Assembly (NCBI GenBank): GCA_021432605.1
Contig: MU271152.1
Span: forward strand, 558,001-622,000
From: Coniochaeta sp. PMI_546
Taxonomy: Eukaryota; Ascomycota; Sordariomycetes; Coniochaetales; Coniochaetaceae
Length of the DNA: 64,000 nt
Direction of reading: 5' to 3'
Below the pieces are notes generated by a model. That model saw only the letters and a program-made list of their open reading frames with translations, made no database searches and was not told the DNA's origin. This document shows, piece after piece, positions 45,510 to 56,978 of this stretch (position 1 is its first letter; each line of letters starts with the position of its first letter). Both the position numbers and the translations under genes were made by a program.

Positions 45510-47318
45510 ATGCGAACCGGAACATATAACTATCTCGACTTACTTTCTCTGCTTGGCCTCGTTGCCGCCCTTCCATTCTGTATCGCGATACCATATGCCG
45601 ATTCTGTTGAGAGGAGAAGTCCTAGCAACCCACTGAACATCGACTGGGATCCCGCGCCTGCTCCCGGAGACGGTCCTGCTCTATCAGCCGGAGCGATCAG
45701 AGACCCTGCCTACCTCCCGATCCAGATTGGTGGCATCGTCGGCTCATACGCCGTCTCGCTGGTGCTGGTCGCCATCGGCCTGCTTGCGCTTGCAAAGACC
45801 CGTCGTGAACATCTCAGAGCAGGTGAAGCCGTCGAGAGTGGTGAGCTAGAGCTACCAACCTTCCAGTTCGAGGTTGCCGGGTTCAAGTCCGAGGAGGAAT
45901 ATTTCCAGGCCATCCAGCAATACAACGAGCAACAAGAACTCGCCGGGCAACAGCAGCAGCAGCAGCAGTACGCCGCACACCAGCCGTACCCACAGTATCC
46001 GGCACAGACACCCAGGAGCCTGCACCCTAGCGTTCCGTATCCTTTACAGACACCGAAGAGCCCATACAAGAACTTCTCCCGCCCAGATTACTCTCCGGCC
46101 AGTCCGATCAAGTCTGAACATAGCAACGCATTCACCATCCCCTCGCCCGCGTCGACTCTCATCGCACCCGGGTACGATCTTGCAGTCGACCAATCGGTGA
46201 TCCTATCAGACAGAGAGATGGCGCAACAACAGCTAGAAGACATGTATAAACATGTCATGGAGCAGGAGGAGGCGAAGGCACAAGGGCGGGTGTATCAAGG
46301 ACCCATACTGCCGTCGCCACAGCAGTCGAAGCCAGGCACACCGGCAAGTCAGGGCGGCACACTCAAGAAGGAGAAGAACCGACCCATGGGCCTCAACCTG
46401 GACAGAGACGAGAAGGCGCAGTCGCGAGGATCGTCAATCCTGTCTTCCATCCTCAAGTCGCCGCGGAAGAAGAGCATGAAGGCAGTCACCATCTCGTCTC
46501 CCATCATGACGCCCATGTCGGGCACCTTCCCGCGGTACGGCGAGGGAGAGGAGATGAACGCCATCCCACCCCGCCAGTACGCACCCGTGCCCCCGCCACC
46601 GGTGCCCACAGACCGCAACCCGTCGTACTTCCAGCGCCGCAACACGGGCAACACCATGCCGCTGACACCGGAGATGTCGCCCACCAGCGCGACCAGCATC
46701 GACGGCCGGCTGGACGCCGTCCTCGCGCGACAGTCGCGCGACACCAAGGAGCCCTCGCACACACGCGACAACTCCGCCATGACGGACTCGAGCGTGGACC
46801 CCGTCTCGGCCGCGTCGGAGAAGTCGACCTCCCACCTCATCGGCCTGCCTACCTCGCCCAAGCCGGGGGTCAACCGCTTCCCCTCGCTGCCGGCCAGCCC
46901 CAGGCCGGGCCAGCAGTCGTTCCCCAGGGACTCGACGCTGCCCGCCAGCCCGAGGCCGGGCCAGACCTTCCAGCTGCAGCAGCAGCAGCGCGAGGCGGGG
47001 CAGCCGACGTTCCAGCGCGCCAACGCGCCGGCCGCGATCAGGATGGGCGGGGCGCTGCCGCTGCGGGCGTACGAGCCCAGCCTCGCCAGCCCGCGGATGG
47101 GGCAGCAGACCGTGTTCACGCGGGCGGGGCCGCTGTCGCCCGGCCTGGGCACGCCGTTCACCGGGGCGGCGGTGCCGTATAGCCCTTACCAGCCCTTTTC
47201 GCCGGTGATTCCCATGACGCCGAGCTTGGTCACCAAGGAGGACCGCAAGAGGATGAGGAAGTTGGAGCCCAAGACTCCGACTGTGGAGATGGTTATGAGT
47301 GCTGATGATATCTGGTGA
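45510..47318 (+). CDS. Fungal single-pass membrane protein with long disordered tail, function unknown
   Basis: One exon, 602 residues. Residues 1-28 form a signal peptide (YNYLDLLSLLGLVAALPFCIAI). A short extracellular or luminal segment of about 40 residues follows. A transmembrane helix at about 70-95 (QIGGIVGSYAVSLVLVAIGLLALA) ends in a positively charged stop-transfer (KTRREH), so a type I topology is likely. The remaining 500 residues are cytosolic, rich in Pro, Ser, Gln and Gly, with many SP/TP sites, a run of seven Gln and repeated LPASPRPGQ units. The C-terminus is compact and charged (TKEDRKRMRKLEPKTPTVEMV..ADDIW), which looks conserved. No catalytic domain is visible. A sensor or scaffold at the cell surface is a guess from the layout. 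It has the same orientation as the SREBP-like gene 1.7 kb downstream. Confidence 0.75.
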   Translation: MRTGTYNYLDLLSLLGLVAALPFCIAIPYADSVERRSPSNPLNIDWDPAPAPGDGPALSAGAIRDPAYLPIQIGGIVGSYAVSLVLVAIGLLALAKTRREHLRAGEAVESGELELPTFQFEVAGFKSEEEYFQAIQQYNEQQELAGQQQQQQQYAAHQPYPQYPAQTPRSLHPSVPYPLQTPKSPYKNFSRPDYSPASPIKSEHSNAFTIPSPASTLIAPGYDLAVDQSVILSDREMAQQQLEDMYKHVMEQEEAKAQGRVYQGPILPSPQQSKPGTPASQGGTLKKEKNRPMGLNLDRDEKAQSRGSSILSSILKSPRKKSMKAVTISSPIMTPMSGTFPRYGEGEEMNAIPPRQYAPVPPPPVPTDRNPSYFQRRNTGNTMPLTPEMSPTSATSIDGRLDAVLARQSRDTKEPSHTRDNSAMTDSSVDPVSAASEKSTSHLIGLPTSPKPGVNRFPSLPASPRPGQQSFPRDSTLPASPRPGQTFQLQQQQREAGQPTFQRANAPAAIRMGGALPLRAYEPSLASPRMGQQTVFTRAGPLSPGLGTPFTGAAVPYSPYQPFSPVIPMTPSLVTKEDRKRMRKLEPKTPTVEMVMSADDIW

Positions 47319-49045
47319 TTATGGTTTGGGGATGGGGATGGGGATGGGTTGGGTTGGTTGGTGCCTTTTGCGATAGATATACCTGTTTGCTTTTTGTTTT
47401 TATTCTTGTCTTTGTGCAAATCTATTTTGGCGAAACATATAATGGTTGTAGTCTTCGTTCCTCGTCTTGTTTCTGCTGGTTTAGTGTCTTGTATCTCAAC
47501 CATGGAGAACAATTGGAGGCAGTGGTAGTGTGGTGGTGCCAGGTGGCTCACTTATACTCTTTTATATCTTTCTTTAAAGATGTTGACTTTGACTGTCCTG
47601 CAAAGGCCTCTGGAATGTGTGCGGCCTCGCGATGAAAGAGTTTCCTAAGTCTGGTATCTCTGGGGTTGAATTTACGGTACGGGGCTGCTGAACCGGCAGC
47701 AGCAGATGCTGACAAGATGTTCGTCTACAGTCTTTAATACCAAGGGATTCAAACTAAGCTTGAGTGTCTTGCCTTTGATTCTTGTTGTTCTCCTGAATGA
47801 TGCAGTGGAGTCTTTCGTGATTTTCTGTGACGAGGGAGTGAAGCTGCGGTGATCGATGCCCTGAGGCGTTTCAGACAAGCCCCTGTGAAACGTTTTTGCC
47901 GTGGGTTTGACCACCTGCCTGAGGCTTGACTCTTGTCGCCACCCAAGCTCAACGGTATATACTTAATAACAGTTCGACTGTCAAGCTACAACTTTCATTC
48001 ATCAATGGGCAGGCAGGCATCATGTTGGATCAGAGGACCTGTATTTGGTTGATTTACTGGGCCAATTCTGTCGTGAAACCACATCCTATGCAGCAGACAT
48101 GGTCGGGACAAGTCTGATTACCTTACGTACTGTACTGTACAGTCCTTCAGACATTCGATATACGGGAATGAGTGCCAAGACACAAACCAACCGGTACCAG
48201 CGCTGCCACCGCGGAAAAGCTGAAACAAGGCGAGCATCTCGAGACGATAAGATCTCTGTTCCCAACTCGATCCCACGACCAAGTAATTAGGTGCTTCTAG
48301 ACGTAGTATATGTCAATCTTAAGGCACAGATTCAAATCAGATTCACGGCTGCTCCCTCCTCCTCCTCCTCCCGTCATTTCTAATGACAGGTCGATGGTTC
48401 CTGCCGATTGACTTGAGCTCAAAGTGGACCCTTAGTACTTGGTGGCGATTCCAGCTGAAGTGCACAGTGCCCCTTGGCACATCTAGCTTGCACAGCACAA
48501 CTGCACAGCAGCGCACTACAGTACAGACTATACACTGTATCACTTTGCGTACACACACAGTACGTGCACACCGTCCCTCGTCTAAACCGATTGCGGATAG
48601 TGGTACCGCAGTACATAAGGTAGGAACCCAGAAAAAAAGAGAAAGCTACCTTAGCGGGAGGGAAATCGTTCGATTACCACTTGGACTCGGAAGTCGAAAT
48701 CGAACCACCCCGTACATCGCCGCTGCGAGGAGTCTTCCGAATCGCTCCTCTCGACACAGGCCACAAGCAATCCGTGGTTATTTTTCCCACACCAACATTA
48801 AGCTACCAAAGTACACGAAGTGGTATGACGCCCTGGACAACTCGACCAGGCAATTGATCCATTCTAGGACCCTGGTTGGTCCAATCTGCCCTCAGTGCCT
48901 CAGTCGCTCCTCCGAACAGTCCCCTCTCAGCCTTGCATTCCCGCTCAATCCCGGACTCTCCTGTCCGGTTCGTGTCAGGCCATAATTGCATGTTCACTAC
49001 CGAGCAATAAGGACATATCCGCCTCGAGGCCACCGCTGAGCAATA
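47319..49045. other. Upstream region of the SREBP-like gene
   Basis: The first part is the 3' flank of the membrane-protein gene. The middle holds short frames only; a 200-codon plus-strand frame (48383-48985) is not called. The last part is the SREBP leader and includes a six-codon upstream frame at 48990-49010. Confidence 0.5.
48990..49010 (+). promoter_or_regulatory. Upstream open frame (MFTTEQ, six codons) before the SREBP-like start
   Basis: ATG TTC ACT ACC GAG CAA TAA ends 35 bp before the ATG at 49046. If the leader includes it, ribosomes would meet it first and output of the transcription factor could be tuned. No transcript evidence is available here. Confidence 0.3.
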
Positions 49046-52000
49046 ATGGCCGACAACAATGACCCCGACACGGCCCAGCTGTTTGCTGGTCTCGAGCCCT
49101 ACGACGACGCTTTAGTCACCCCGGCATACCTCGACCGTCCCGGCGCCTCCCCCGAGAGCCTTCACTCCTCGTCCTCCAGCGACCTACAATCCAACGGCGT
49201 CGCTTTCCTTAACGCTTCCAACTCATCTCCGGCCATCGGCCTCACTGCCACCTCAAAGGGGGGCCAGCCGTTGTTCGACCCCAGTGCCACGCCCAATTGG
49301 AACTTCTCGGACGTCCCGCAGTTCGACGGCTTCAACTCCAACGCCTACGAAGCCGTACCCATCCTCCAGCAGCAGCAACAGTGGGGATTCCAAGGCCAGC
49401 CAGTCCCAGATCAGCTCCAGACCGACCTCAAGGCCGAGCAGTACACCCGCACCGATATCAGTCCCGCCTCCCTGTATACCTCCGCCGGTCCGTCTACCAC
49501 CAACCTGTCACCCAGCCCTTTCGCCGAAGGAGTCATCCGCCCAAATCCGTCCAAGGAGATCTTCAACTCCCTGACCCCGGCTCAGCAGGAGAAGCTGAAG
49601 AGCATTGCCATGCCGGCACACCTCCAGTATCATTCGCCCAAGAGCGAGCCTAGTCCGCGGTCGAGCGTGGGTGGGACGGATAAAGGCGCAATGGCTTCAC
49701 CTGAAGACACCGAGGCGTCCAAGGCCAGCCGGAAGAGGAAGTCGTCCGCCGATTTCGATGAGGATGACGACGAGGAGGACGAGCAGGGCCAGCCGGTCAA
49801 GAAGACCGCACACAACATGATCGAGAAGCGATATCGGACCAACCTCAACGACAAGATAGCGGCCTTGCGCGACAGTGTCCCGGCGCTGAGGATCATGTCC
49901 AAGAGTGCGCGCGGAGAGGATACCACCGAGGACAGAGAGGAGTTACACGGTCTCACACCAGCACACAAGCTAAATAAGGCTACGGTATGTCTCCTTCCTA
50001 CTCAATGCGACCATACAGGGCTTCGTACTGACTATGATGCTAGGTTCTGAGCAAAGCCACCGAGTATATCCGGCACTTGGAGAAGAGGAATAACCGTCTC
50101 CTGGAGGAGAACAGCTCGATGCAAGCCCGTATCAGTGCCTTCGAGAAGCTGTTCATGGCCGGCGCGCTGGGCACGTCCCTGCCCAACCCGCTCCAGCAAC
50201 AGCAGACCCAGCTGCAGTATCCCCAAGACACGCAGGCATTCATGGCATCGCCCATTGCCACGCCCAGAGGTAACGATCCTCCTGGCATGATCCCTGTGCC
50301 CGAAGACATGCGAAAGATTCTGGCCAGCCAGCAAGTGGCCGCCGGCCGGTCCTACGCGGTTCCACAACGACAGGCATTCCAGCCCAGCCCGGCTATCCTG
50401 CGGCAACAGCAGATCCAACAACAGCAGCAGATGCAGAACCAACGCTGGGGCAATGCTCCCTACTTTGGCAAGCTGATGGTCGGCTCGCTCGCGGGCCTCA
50501 TGATTGTCGAAGCCGTCAGGGAAACAGAGCAGAGCAACGAGAGCCCCGAAGGCCGCGGCCTCTTCGCCATGCCGGTTCAGCTCCTCATGTCGTTTATCAA
50601 CTCGACTCACTTTACCATTGCGGGCTATCACGTGTCGACGGCCCAGTTCTTCTCGACGCTGAAGGTCCTTATCCTGTTCGGCGCCCTGTTGTGGGTGTTT
50701 GTGCCGTCCATCTTCGCGCCAAAGCCTCCAAAGAGCCAGAAGGCTCCGCTCACTGGGTCGCTCGCGGCCGTGCCTTCTCTGGCATCACCCATCCACGTCA
50801 GGAGACAGGCCTGGCTCACCGCTATCCAGACCGTCTGGGTCCCACGTCACAACTTCTTCCTAGAGGCCGCAGCGCTCATCTTGAAGACCCTCAAGCTCTC
50901 CGTGCGGAACACCATCGGGGTCCACGGGTATCAGATGCTCACCGGCCTCACCGAAGAGCAGGAGACTGCTCGTGTCAAGGCGTGGACGATCGCCCTCGAC
51001 GCCCAGCTAGCAGGCGGAGACGTCGAGATAAACAAGAGCCGTCTCACCCTGACTCTCCTGGCCTCCGGCACTCTTCCAGACACTGCACTGCGTCTGATGC
51101 TAAAAGCTCTTCACATCCGAGTCCTTCTATGGCAGGTCGACGCCCTCCCAGGCCTCTTCAACATACTAGCTGCGAACCTCGCCCGCTCAAAGTGGAACGA
51201 AGCCAAGCACCTCTACCGCCTCATGCTGCAACTCCGCAAGAGCTCAAGCACCTCCGTCGAGGAAGAGCTCCTTCCCGAACACCTCGCCGTCCTCCTAGAC
51301 GAAGACTGCGACGACGTCCTAAACGACGACATCGTGCAGCGCGCCCACAACCTCGCCTGGAACCGTCCCACCTGCTACAACGTCGTGGACTGCATAGACG
51401 GCATGAACGCCGCCGTCGAAGACCCAGCCGTGCGCTCGCCCATGGACGCCGTGGCGGCATGGTACTCCAACGTGGTCCTGCAGCGCGTCCTGGCCGCCAG
51501 CCTCGAGGACCGCAAGGCCGCAGGCTCCGAGAACCCGGACCTCGACCTGGCCATCAAGGTGGCGCCCATCGGGTCCAACGCCCAGATCCGCGCCCTGGTG
51601 GCCCGCACCTTCGTCACGGACGAGAAGCGGGGCGCCAGCATCGCGGCGGCGATGCAGGCCATGGCCCCGACGCAGAACCCGGACAAGCACCCGCGGTACA
51701 GCGGGGGGGTGCCGCCGCTCATCGACTCGCCGACGGCGGCGCCCATCTTCCCGGACCCGGACATCCACACCGCGCTCCGGTGCAGCCAGGCTCTGGCCCA
51801 CGTGCAGAAGTTCGCGGCCCCGCCGGCCTGGGCGCTGGGTGTCATCAACTCCATCGCGCTTCCCGCGGGGGGCAGCCTGTCGCTGCTCGGGTTCACGGCC
51901 GCGTTCCACCTGATGGATGCGCTGAACGGGCATGCCGTGGGGCGGGAGTCGTGCGCGGACACGCTCGAGAGGCTGGCGGCTGGGCTGAGGGTGTGGATTG

Positions 52001-52155
52001 GCAGTGTCGAGGGCGATGGGTGCGGGTTGGGGGAGGAGGTTAGGTGTCGCATGGTGGAGAGGTGTCTTGCTGTTACGAAGAGTGTGGTGGGGATGGATGC
52101 TGATCCGGGGTATGGGAGTATGAGTGACTGTGATGAGGTTGAGGGGGGTTGTTAG
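49046..52155 (+). CDS. SREBP-type bHLH transcription factor with membrane anchors
   Basis: Exons 49046-49984 and 50044-52155 give 1016 residues. A Ser- and acid-rich activation region of about 250 residues leads to the bHLH (about 253-350). Its basic part reads KKTAHNMIEKRYRTNLNDKI; the Tyr in KRYR is the SREBP signature in place of the usual Arg. The loop carries an insert (SARGEDTTEDREELHGL). Helix 2 (LNKATVLSKATEYIRHLEKRNNRLLEE) crosses the intron and runs into a leucine zipper. Two hydrophobic helices follow at about 455-475 and 515-537, as in SREBPs, and then a helical C-terminal regulatory domain of the DUF2014 type. Fungal relatives (SrbA, Sre1) reside in the ER membrane, are cleaved under low oxygen or sterol stress, and drive ergosterol and hypoxia genes. 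Confidence 0.9.
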
Positions 52156-52874
52156 CGTTGCGTTGAGGGTGATCGGAGTATGGTATAGTCTTGGCTATGT
52201 TGTCGTGTTTTTAGGTCATCCCTTTCTCTTGCGGCTTTGATGATCTTGTTCTGTTTTCTTGTTTGTCATTCCATTCCCATTTTCTGTTTTTCATTACTTT
52301 TACACTTCCGATGGGGAGGGCTTATAGGCTTCTTCCCGGCGTCTAAACAGGTGTGAAGGGGGTTTATAGGGGGGGTTATACCGGGTTATGCATAGGGACG
52401 GCGCGAGCTTGGACTTTACCCTGGGGCGTTTTGAGCTGCCTGTTATGGCCGTCAGGGGTGGACTCGCGCGTGAGACGGAATCTACGATTATCGAATTACT
52501 CTTTAAAAAAGTTGGGAGCGGGGGCTGTTGGAAGGCTGGGGACCCGAGATCTTGTAGTCCGGGGTTTTGACACTGGTCGTAGACGAGGAGATGACAACGA
52601 GGGGGGTATGTTGGGCTTTGGACATTCCTTTTACCTCGGGCGAGATGTTACTTTATTGTCATCGCAGCTTAACAATCTATGGGTTATGTATAAACTCAAC
52701 TTTGGCTTTACTTGACTCTGTGTGATGTTGATATGATCATTTGCTATCGTTGCGCCTCTCACATGTAGTTATCAGTTCCTAAAACATTCACCACTCCCCG
52801 ACCTTGTACGCTAAAGGAAGATATGAACGCCAATATAACAAACCCCTTCCACCTGGTAGCCCGAGCCCCCTCTC
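52156..52874. other. Intergenic 3' flanks between SREBP and nitrite reductase
   Basis: Convergent 3' ends with T-rich and G-rich stretches. No coding or RNA gene was recognised. Confidence 0.6.
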
Positions 52875-55800
52875 TCACCATTCCGGCGCAGAACCACACC
52901 CACCCCCAGCCATCAACTCGACCGGCTTCCGCATCATCCTGCGCTCGTCCACAGTTGACCTCACATTCGCCTTCTTGGCCCGCATGCCCTTGAACTGTAT
53001 CTTCTTATCCAACTCCTCGAAGGGGTGGGGGCCCGACTCGCCCTTCTTCACCATCCACCTGCTCGTCCCCAGGGCGGCATCCAGCTCCTCCACGGGCGGC
53101 AGCTTGAGGTAGACGAGCCCGTCCTCGCGCGCCTCGACCGGGAACGTGGCGATGGAGAGCTCCGAGTCGTTCTTGCACGCGCCCGAGGACAGGTCGTAGT
53201 TGCGCTTGTGGTGCGGGCAGGAGATCCACGGCGTCGATGCGCCGGCCGGGTTCTTGTCGCAGGAGGAGTCGGGCGAAGCGGAAGGAGGATCTTGCCCCAC
53301 CAGGCCGTCGGACAGGACGAAGGCGCGCTTGTGCGGACACATCTGCTGGGTGGCGAAGTAGCGGCCCCTCACGCGCCACAGGGCGAGCTGCGTGTCGCCC
53401 CGCCGGACGGTGGCGCTGATGCCGTTGGGCAGCTCGTCGGCGCCGTCGAAGTGGGCAGCCTCCATCACGGGCTGCCAGGCGGTCGAGGACCACCTGTCCC
53501 GCAGGCCGGCGAAGTCCTCCCTGGCGGGCTCCTTGGCCCAGTACGCGGGGCGGGTCTGGTTCCGGTCGGACTCGGTCTCGAGCCAGTCCTGGGGCTGGGC
53601 GTCGGCGTTGGCGAACTGGCGGAACTTGGCCGCTATGGCCGGGTTGGCGATGGCCTCGGCCCACTCGTCGAAGTAGCTGTCCACCAGCTCCTGCATCTGG
53701 GCCTCGAGGCTGGCGTTGATGCCCAGCTTGTCGTCTAGTACGACCTCGCGGAGGTACTTGATGCCGCCCGGCAGGCCCTCGAGCCAGCGCGCCGTGCGCT
53801 GCAGCTTGTCCGCCGTGCGGATGTAGAACATCAGGTAGCGGTCTAGGATCGGAATGACCTCGGCCGGCGGGACGTCCTTGGCCAGGAGCTCCGAGTGCCG
53901 CGGTTTGGCGCCGCCGTTGCCGGCTACGAAGATGTTGAAGCCTTTCTCCGAGGCGATGAGGCCGAAGCTGTGGACAGCGTTGTTGGTCAGTGAATTTGTC
54001 CCGGCGCATGATCATGAAGAAAATGAGAGAGAGCCAACGGGGGGCGGAGTCGACTTACTCTTTATTCTGCGCCTCGGCGCACTCTCTCACGCACCCACTC
54101 ACTCCACCCTTGATCTTGTGCGGCGCCCGGATGCTCTTGTACCGCTCCTCCAGCCGGATAGCCATGCCGACGCTGTCACCGATGCCGAACCGGCACCACG
54201 TCGTGCCCACACAGCTCTTGACCGTCCGCAGCGACTTGGCATACGCATGGCCGCTCTCCATCCCCGCGTCGACGAGCTGCTTCCAGATGTCGAGCAGGTC
54301 CTGCTTCTTGGCGCCGAACATGTCGATGCGCTGGCCGCCGGTGATCTTGGTGTACAGGTTGTACTTCTTGGCCACCTCGCCCATGACGATCAGCTTGTCG
54401 GGCGTGATCTCGCCGCCCGCCACGCGGGGGATGACGCTGAAGGTGCCGTTGCGCTGGATGTTTCCCAGGTACCGGTCGTTGGTGTCCTGCAGGCCGTGGT
54501 TGCCGCGGTCCATGACGTGCTTGTTCCACAGGCTGGCAAAGATGCTCGCGACGGTGGGCTTGCACGCCTCGCAGCCGATGCTGTCCTTGTCCACGCCCGC
54601 CTCGCGCATCACGTCGGCGAAGGTCGTGAGCCGCTTGACCATGATGATGTTGTACAGGTCCGCTCGGCTGTAGTTGAAGTGCGAGCAGAGGTTGTTCTTG
54701 ACCTCGTTACCCATGTCTTTCATGGTCTTGTTGAAGATGCTGGTCACCAGCGGCATGCAGCCGCCGCAGCCAGTGCCGGCCTTGGTGCACGACTTGACGT
54801 CGCCGATGGACTTGCAGGTCCCGTCTTTGGTCGCGCTGACGACGTCGCCCTTGGACACGTTGTGGCAGCTGCAGATCTGCGTGTCGTCGGTCAGGTCGTC
54901 CCCGTCGTCGGCGCCGTCGCTCTTGGCTCCGAGGATGAGCTCTGCTGGCGGGACGTCGAGCTCTTTTTGTGTCTTGACGAGGGGTACTAGCTTGACGTAG
55001 TCTTTGGTGTCGCCGATCATCATGCCTCCGAGCAGGTATTTGCCGTCTGTCGTGAAGAGATACTTTTTGTACACATTTTGGAAAGGGTCCTTGTAGGTGA
55101 GCGCCTTGACCGGGGCGGGAGGGAGCCCGTTCGTCAGGATCTTGACGCTGCTCTGCTTGGAATCCTTTTCTGCCTTTTTCGCTGCGCGAGCAGGAAGATA
55201 CTTGGGGCCATCGCGATCGGCGAAGAAATCACCGAAGCTGGCGACCTCGACCCCCAGGAGCTTTAGCTTGGTGCTCAGGTCTGGTCGCTTGTACAGCCGC
55301 GGTTGATGAAGCTTGGCCTGTGTGAGATTGAAGGCGAGGACGTCTGCCATCTCCACGCCAGGGGCGATGAGTCCGAAGGTCTGGCCTTGCCAGCTAGCGC
55401 ACTCGCCGATGGCGTAAATGTCTGGCTCGCTCGTGGACAGGTCATCTCCAATGATAATGCCGCCGCCGCGGTCCGCACATTTGATGCCGGCCTTTCTGGC
55501 CAACTCGTCACGCGGGCGGACCCCGATGGCGAAGCAGATCGTCGAACATGGCATGGACTCGCCGTCTTCGAAGTGCACACCTTTCACATAGTTGTTCTCA
55601 TCGACGTCGATCTTGCCCACCCGCTTGCTGAGGAGCACGTCCACGCCGAGCTCGCGTACTTGATCAACGACCATGCCACCTGCGTCCCCGTCCAGCTGTC
55701 GGCTGAGGACCCACCGGTTTCGCTCGATGACTTTGACTTTTTCAAAACAGGCCAGGTCCGTCATGGCCTTGGCAGCTTCGAGGCCGAGGAGGCCACCTCC

Positions 55801-56390
55801 TACGACTGCGCCGACGGTGCCCTTCCGCGTAGCGGAGAAGGAGATCAGCTTTTCTAAATCTTCAATGTTGCGATAGACGAAGACTCCTTGTGCGTCATGC
55901 CCTGGTGTGTGTCTGGGTAACAGAGCGTCGGAGCCCGTTGCTAGGACGAGGATGTCGTAAGTCACTTCTTGGCCGTTGGCACAAGATATTGACTTGCTTG
56001 CCGAGTGTATGGCGGTCACTTTGGTGTTGAGGTGGTAGCTCAGGGCTCCATCCAAGATGCTCTCGTACTATAGTATCGTCAGAGAGCTACCTTGCGTTCA
56101 GGCATTGCGACATATCTTACCCATTGGATAGGATTGAGGTAGAGGTTTTCGACCTTCCGGTGGTCGAAATAGCTTGTAAGGCCGACTCTGTTGTATGCCA
56201 CATGTGGCTCTTCCCCAATGACAACGACATCATATTCGCGAGTTCTAGCATCGAGCTTCAGAAGTTTCTCACTTTGAAGTTATCAGCATGCTAAACGTGT
56301 GACAAGCTTATACGCGAGGGCTTACATGAAGCTGATACCGACCATGCCCAGGCCTACTACCACAACTCTCTTTCGACTCCCGACAGCCAT
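52875..56390 (-). CDS. niiA: Assimilatory nitrite reductase [NAD(P)H], siroheme-Rieske type
   Basis: Exons 56390-56326, 56271-56121, 56067-54059 and 53967-52875 give 1105 residues. Domain order: FAD/NAD(P) oxidoreductase (start [13 protein letters not shown], later [25 protein letters not shown]), then two BFD-type [2Fe-2S] segments ([28 protein letters not shown]). The nitrite/sulfite reductase half follows, with siroheme and [4Fe-4S] cysteines in [11 protein letters not shown] and [10 protein letters not shown], the latter ending at intron 3. The C-terminus has a Rieske domain (CPHKRAF...[11 protein letters not shown]). It reduces nitrite to ammonium in nitrate assimilation. The promoter on its right carries GATA and CTCCGCGG sites. 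Fungal homologues are about 1100-1180 residues, so the gene is full length. The nitrate reductase gene is not in this window. Confidence 0.95.
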
Positions 56391-56428
56391 GGCAGCGATT
56401 TGATTTCCAGACGGCAGAGGAGGCACGG

Positions 56429-56449
56429 TTAGGGAGCGACGGGTATCAT
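56429..56449 (-). promoter_or_regulatory. Upstream open frame (MIPVAP, six codons) before niiA
   Basis: On the minus strand, ATG at 56449 opens six codons to TAA at 56429, 38 bp before the niiA ATG. It may lower translation if it is in the transcript. Confidence 0.3.
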
Positions 56450-56891
56450 GGACGGAAGAGAAGCAGTAAAGAGAAGAGGAAATGGGAAGAGTGTAACGAT
56501 GTCACTAGAAGAGCTGTTACGGAGGGTACACAAAAAGGACAAGAAGAAAAAGACGCATAGAAACCCTACTAGAGGCTATCGACAGGTCCAAAGGGCTGGA
56601 AGTACTATCCGAGATCTTACAATTGCCTTTATCTTGCCAATGACGTTCCTAGTATACTAATAGCGGGAGTGTCACGTATTGGCTCGGATTGGCTTCAAGG
56701 TAGTAGGAGATCTGCATCTCCGCTGCTGGTCCCAAGTGGTGGGAGCGATGCAGCTCAGCCGAGTCCATGGTACGCTGCAGCAGCTATGCACCATTGCCAT
56801 CCCGGAGAAGCGCCAATCGCCCGTATCGCAAAGGTTTTGTGGTAAGTAATTGTATCTCCGTTGATGTTGAGTGATGGTTTGAAGGCGATCT

Positions 56892-56912
56892 TGATAAGGC
56901 GCCGGTTGATAA
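56892..56912 (+). promoter_or_regulatory. Paired GATA sites (predicted AreA/NIT2 binding)
   Basis: Two TGATAA elements in the same orientation separated by nine bases. Paired GATA motifs less than 30 bp apart are the usual high-affinity target of NIT2/AreA GATA factors. Confidence 0.55.
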
Positions 56913-56970
56913 CGACAGCTCGGCCAATCAGGGGCTGCTCAATGAGATGCGGCGGTTTTGGGAAAAGCTG

Positions 56971-56978
56971 CCGCGGAG
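56971..56978 (-). promoter_or_regulatory. Predicted NirA/NIT4 site CTCCGCGG
   Basis: Matches the CTCCGHGG consensus for the nitrate-specific Zn-cluster activator and lies on the niiA coding strand, 580 bp before its ATG and close to the GATA pair. Confidence 0.55.

Noticed and set aside
48383-48985. 200-codon plus-strand frame directly before the SREBP-like gene
   Set aside because: Low-quality composition (Thr, Arg, His-rich with no fold), sits in the presumed leader and has no recognisable family.
50691-52043. 450-codon frame in another reading frame of the SREBP-like gene
   Set aside because: Extreme Arg/Pro/His composition typical of a GC-rich off-frame; the SREBP frame has the conserved domain.
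53005-54015. 336-codon alternative frame inside nitrite reductase
   Set aside because: Off-frame shadow; the real frame holds the Rieske domain.
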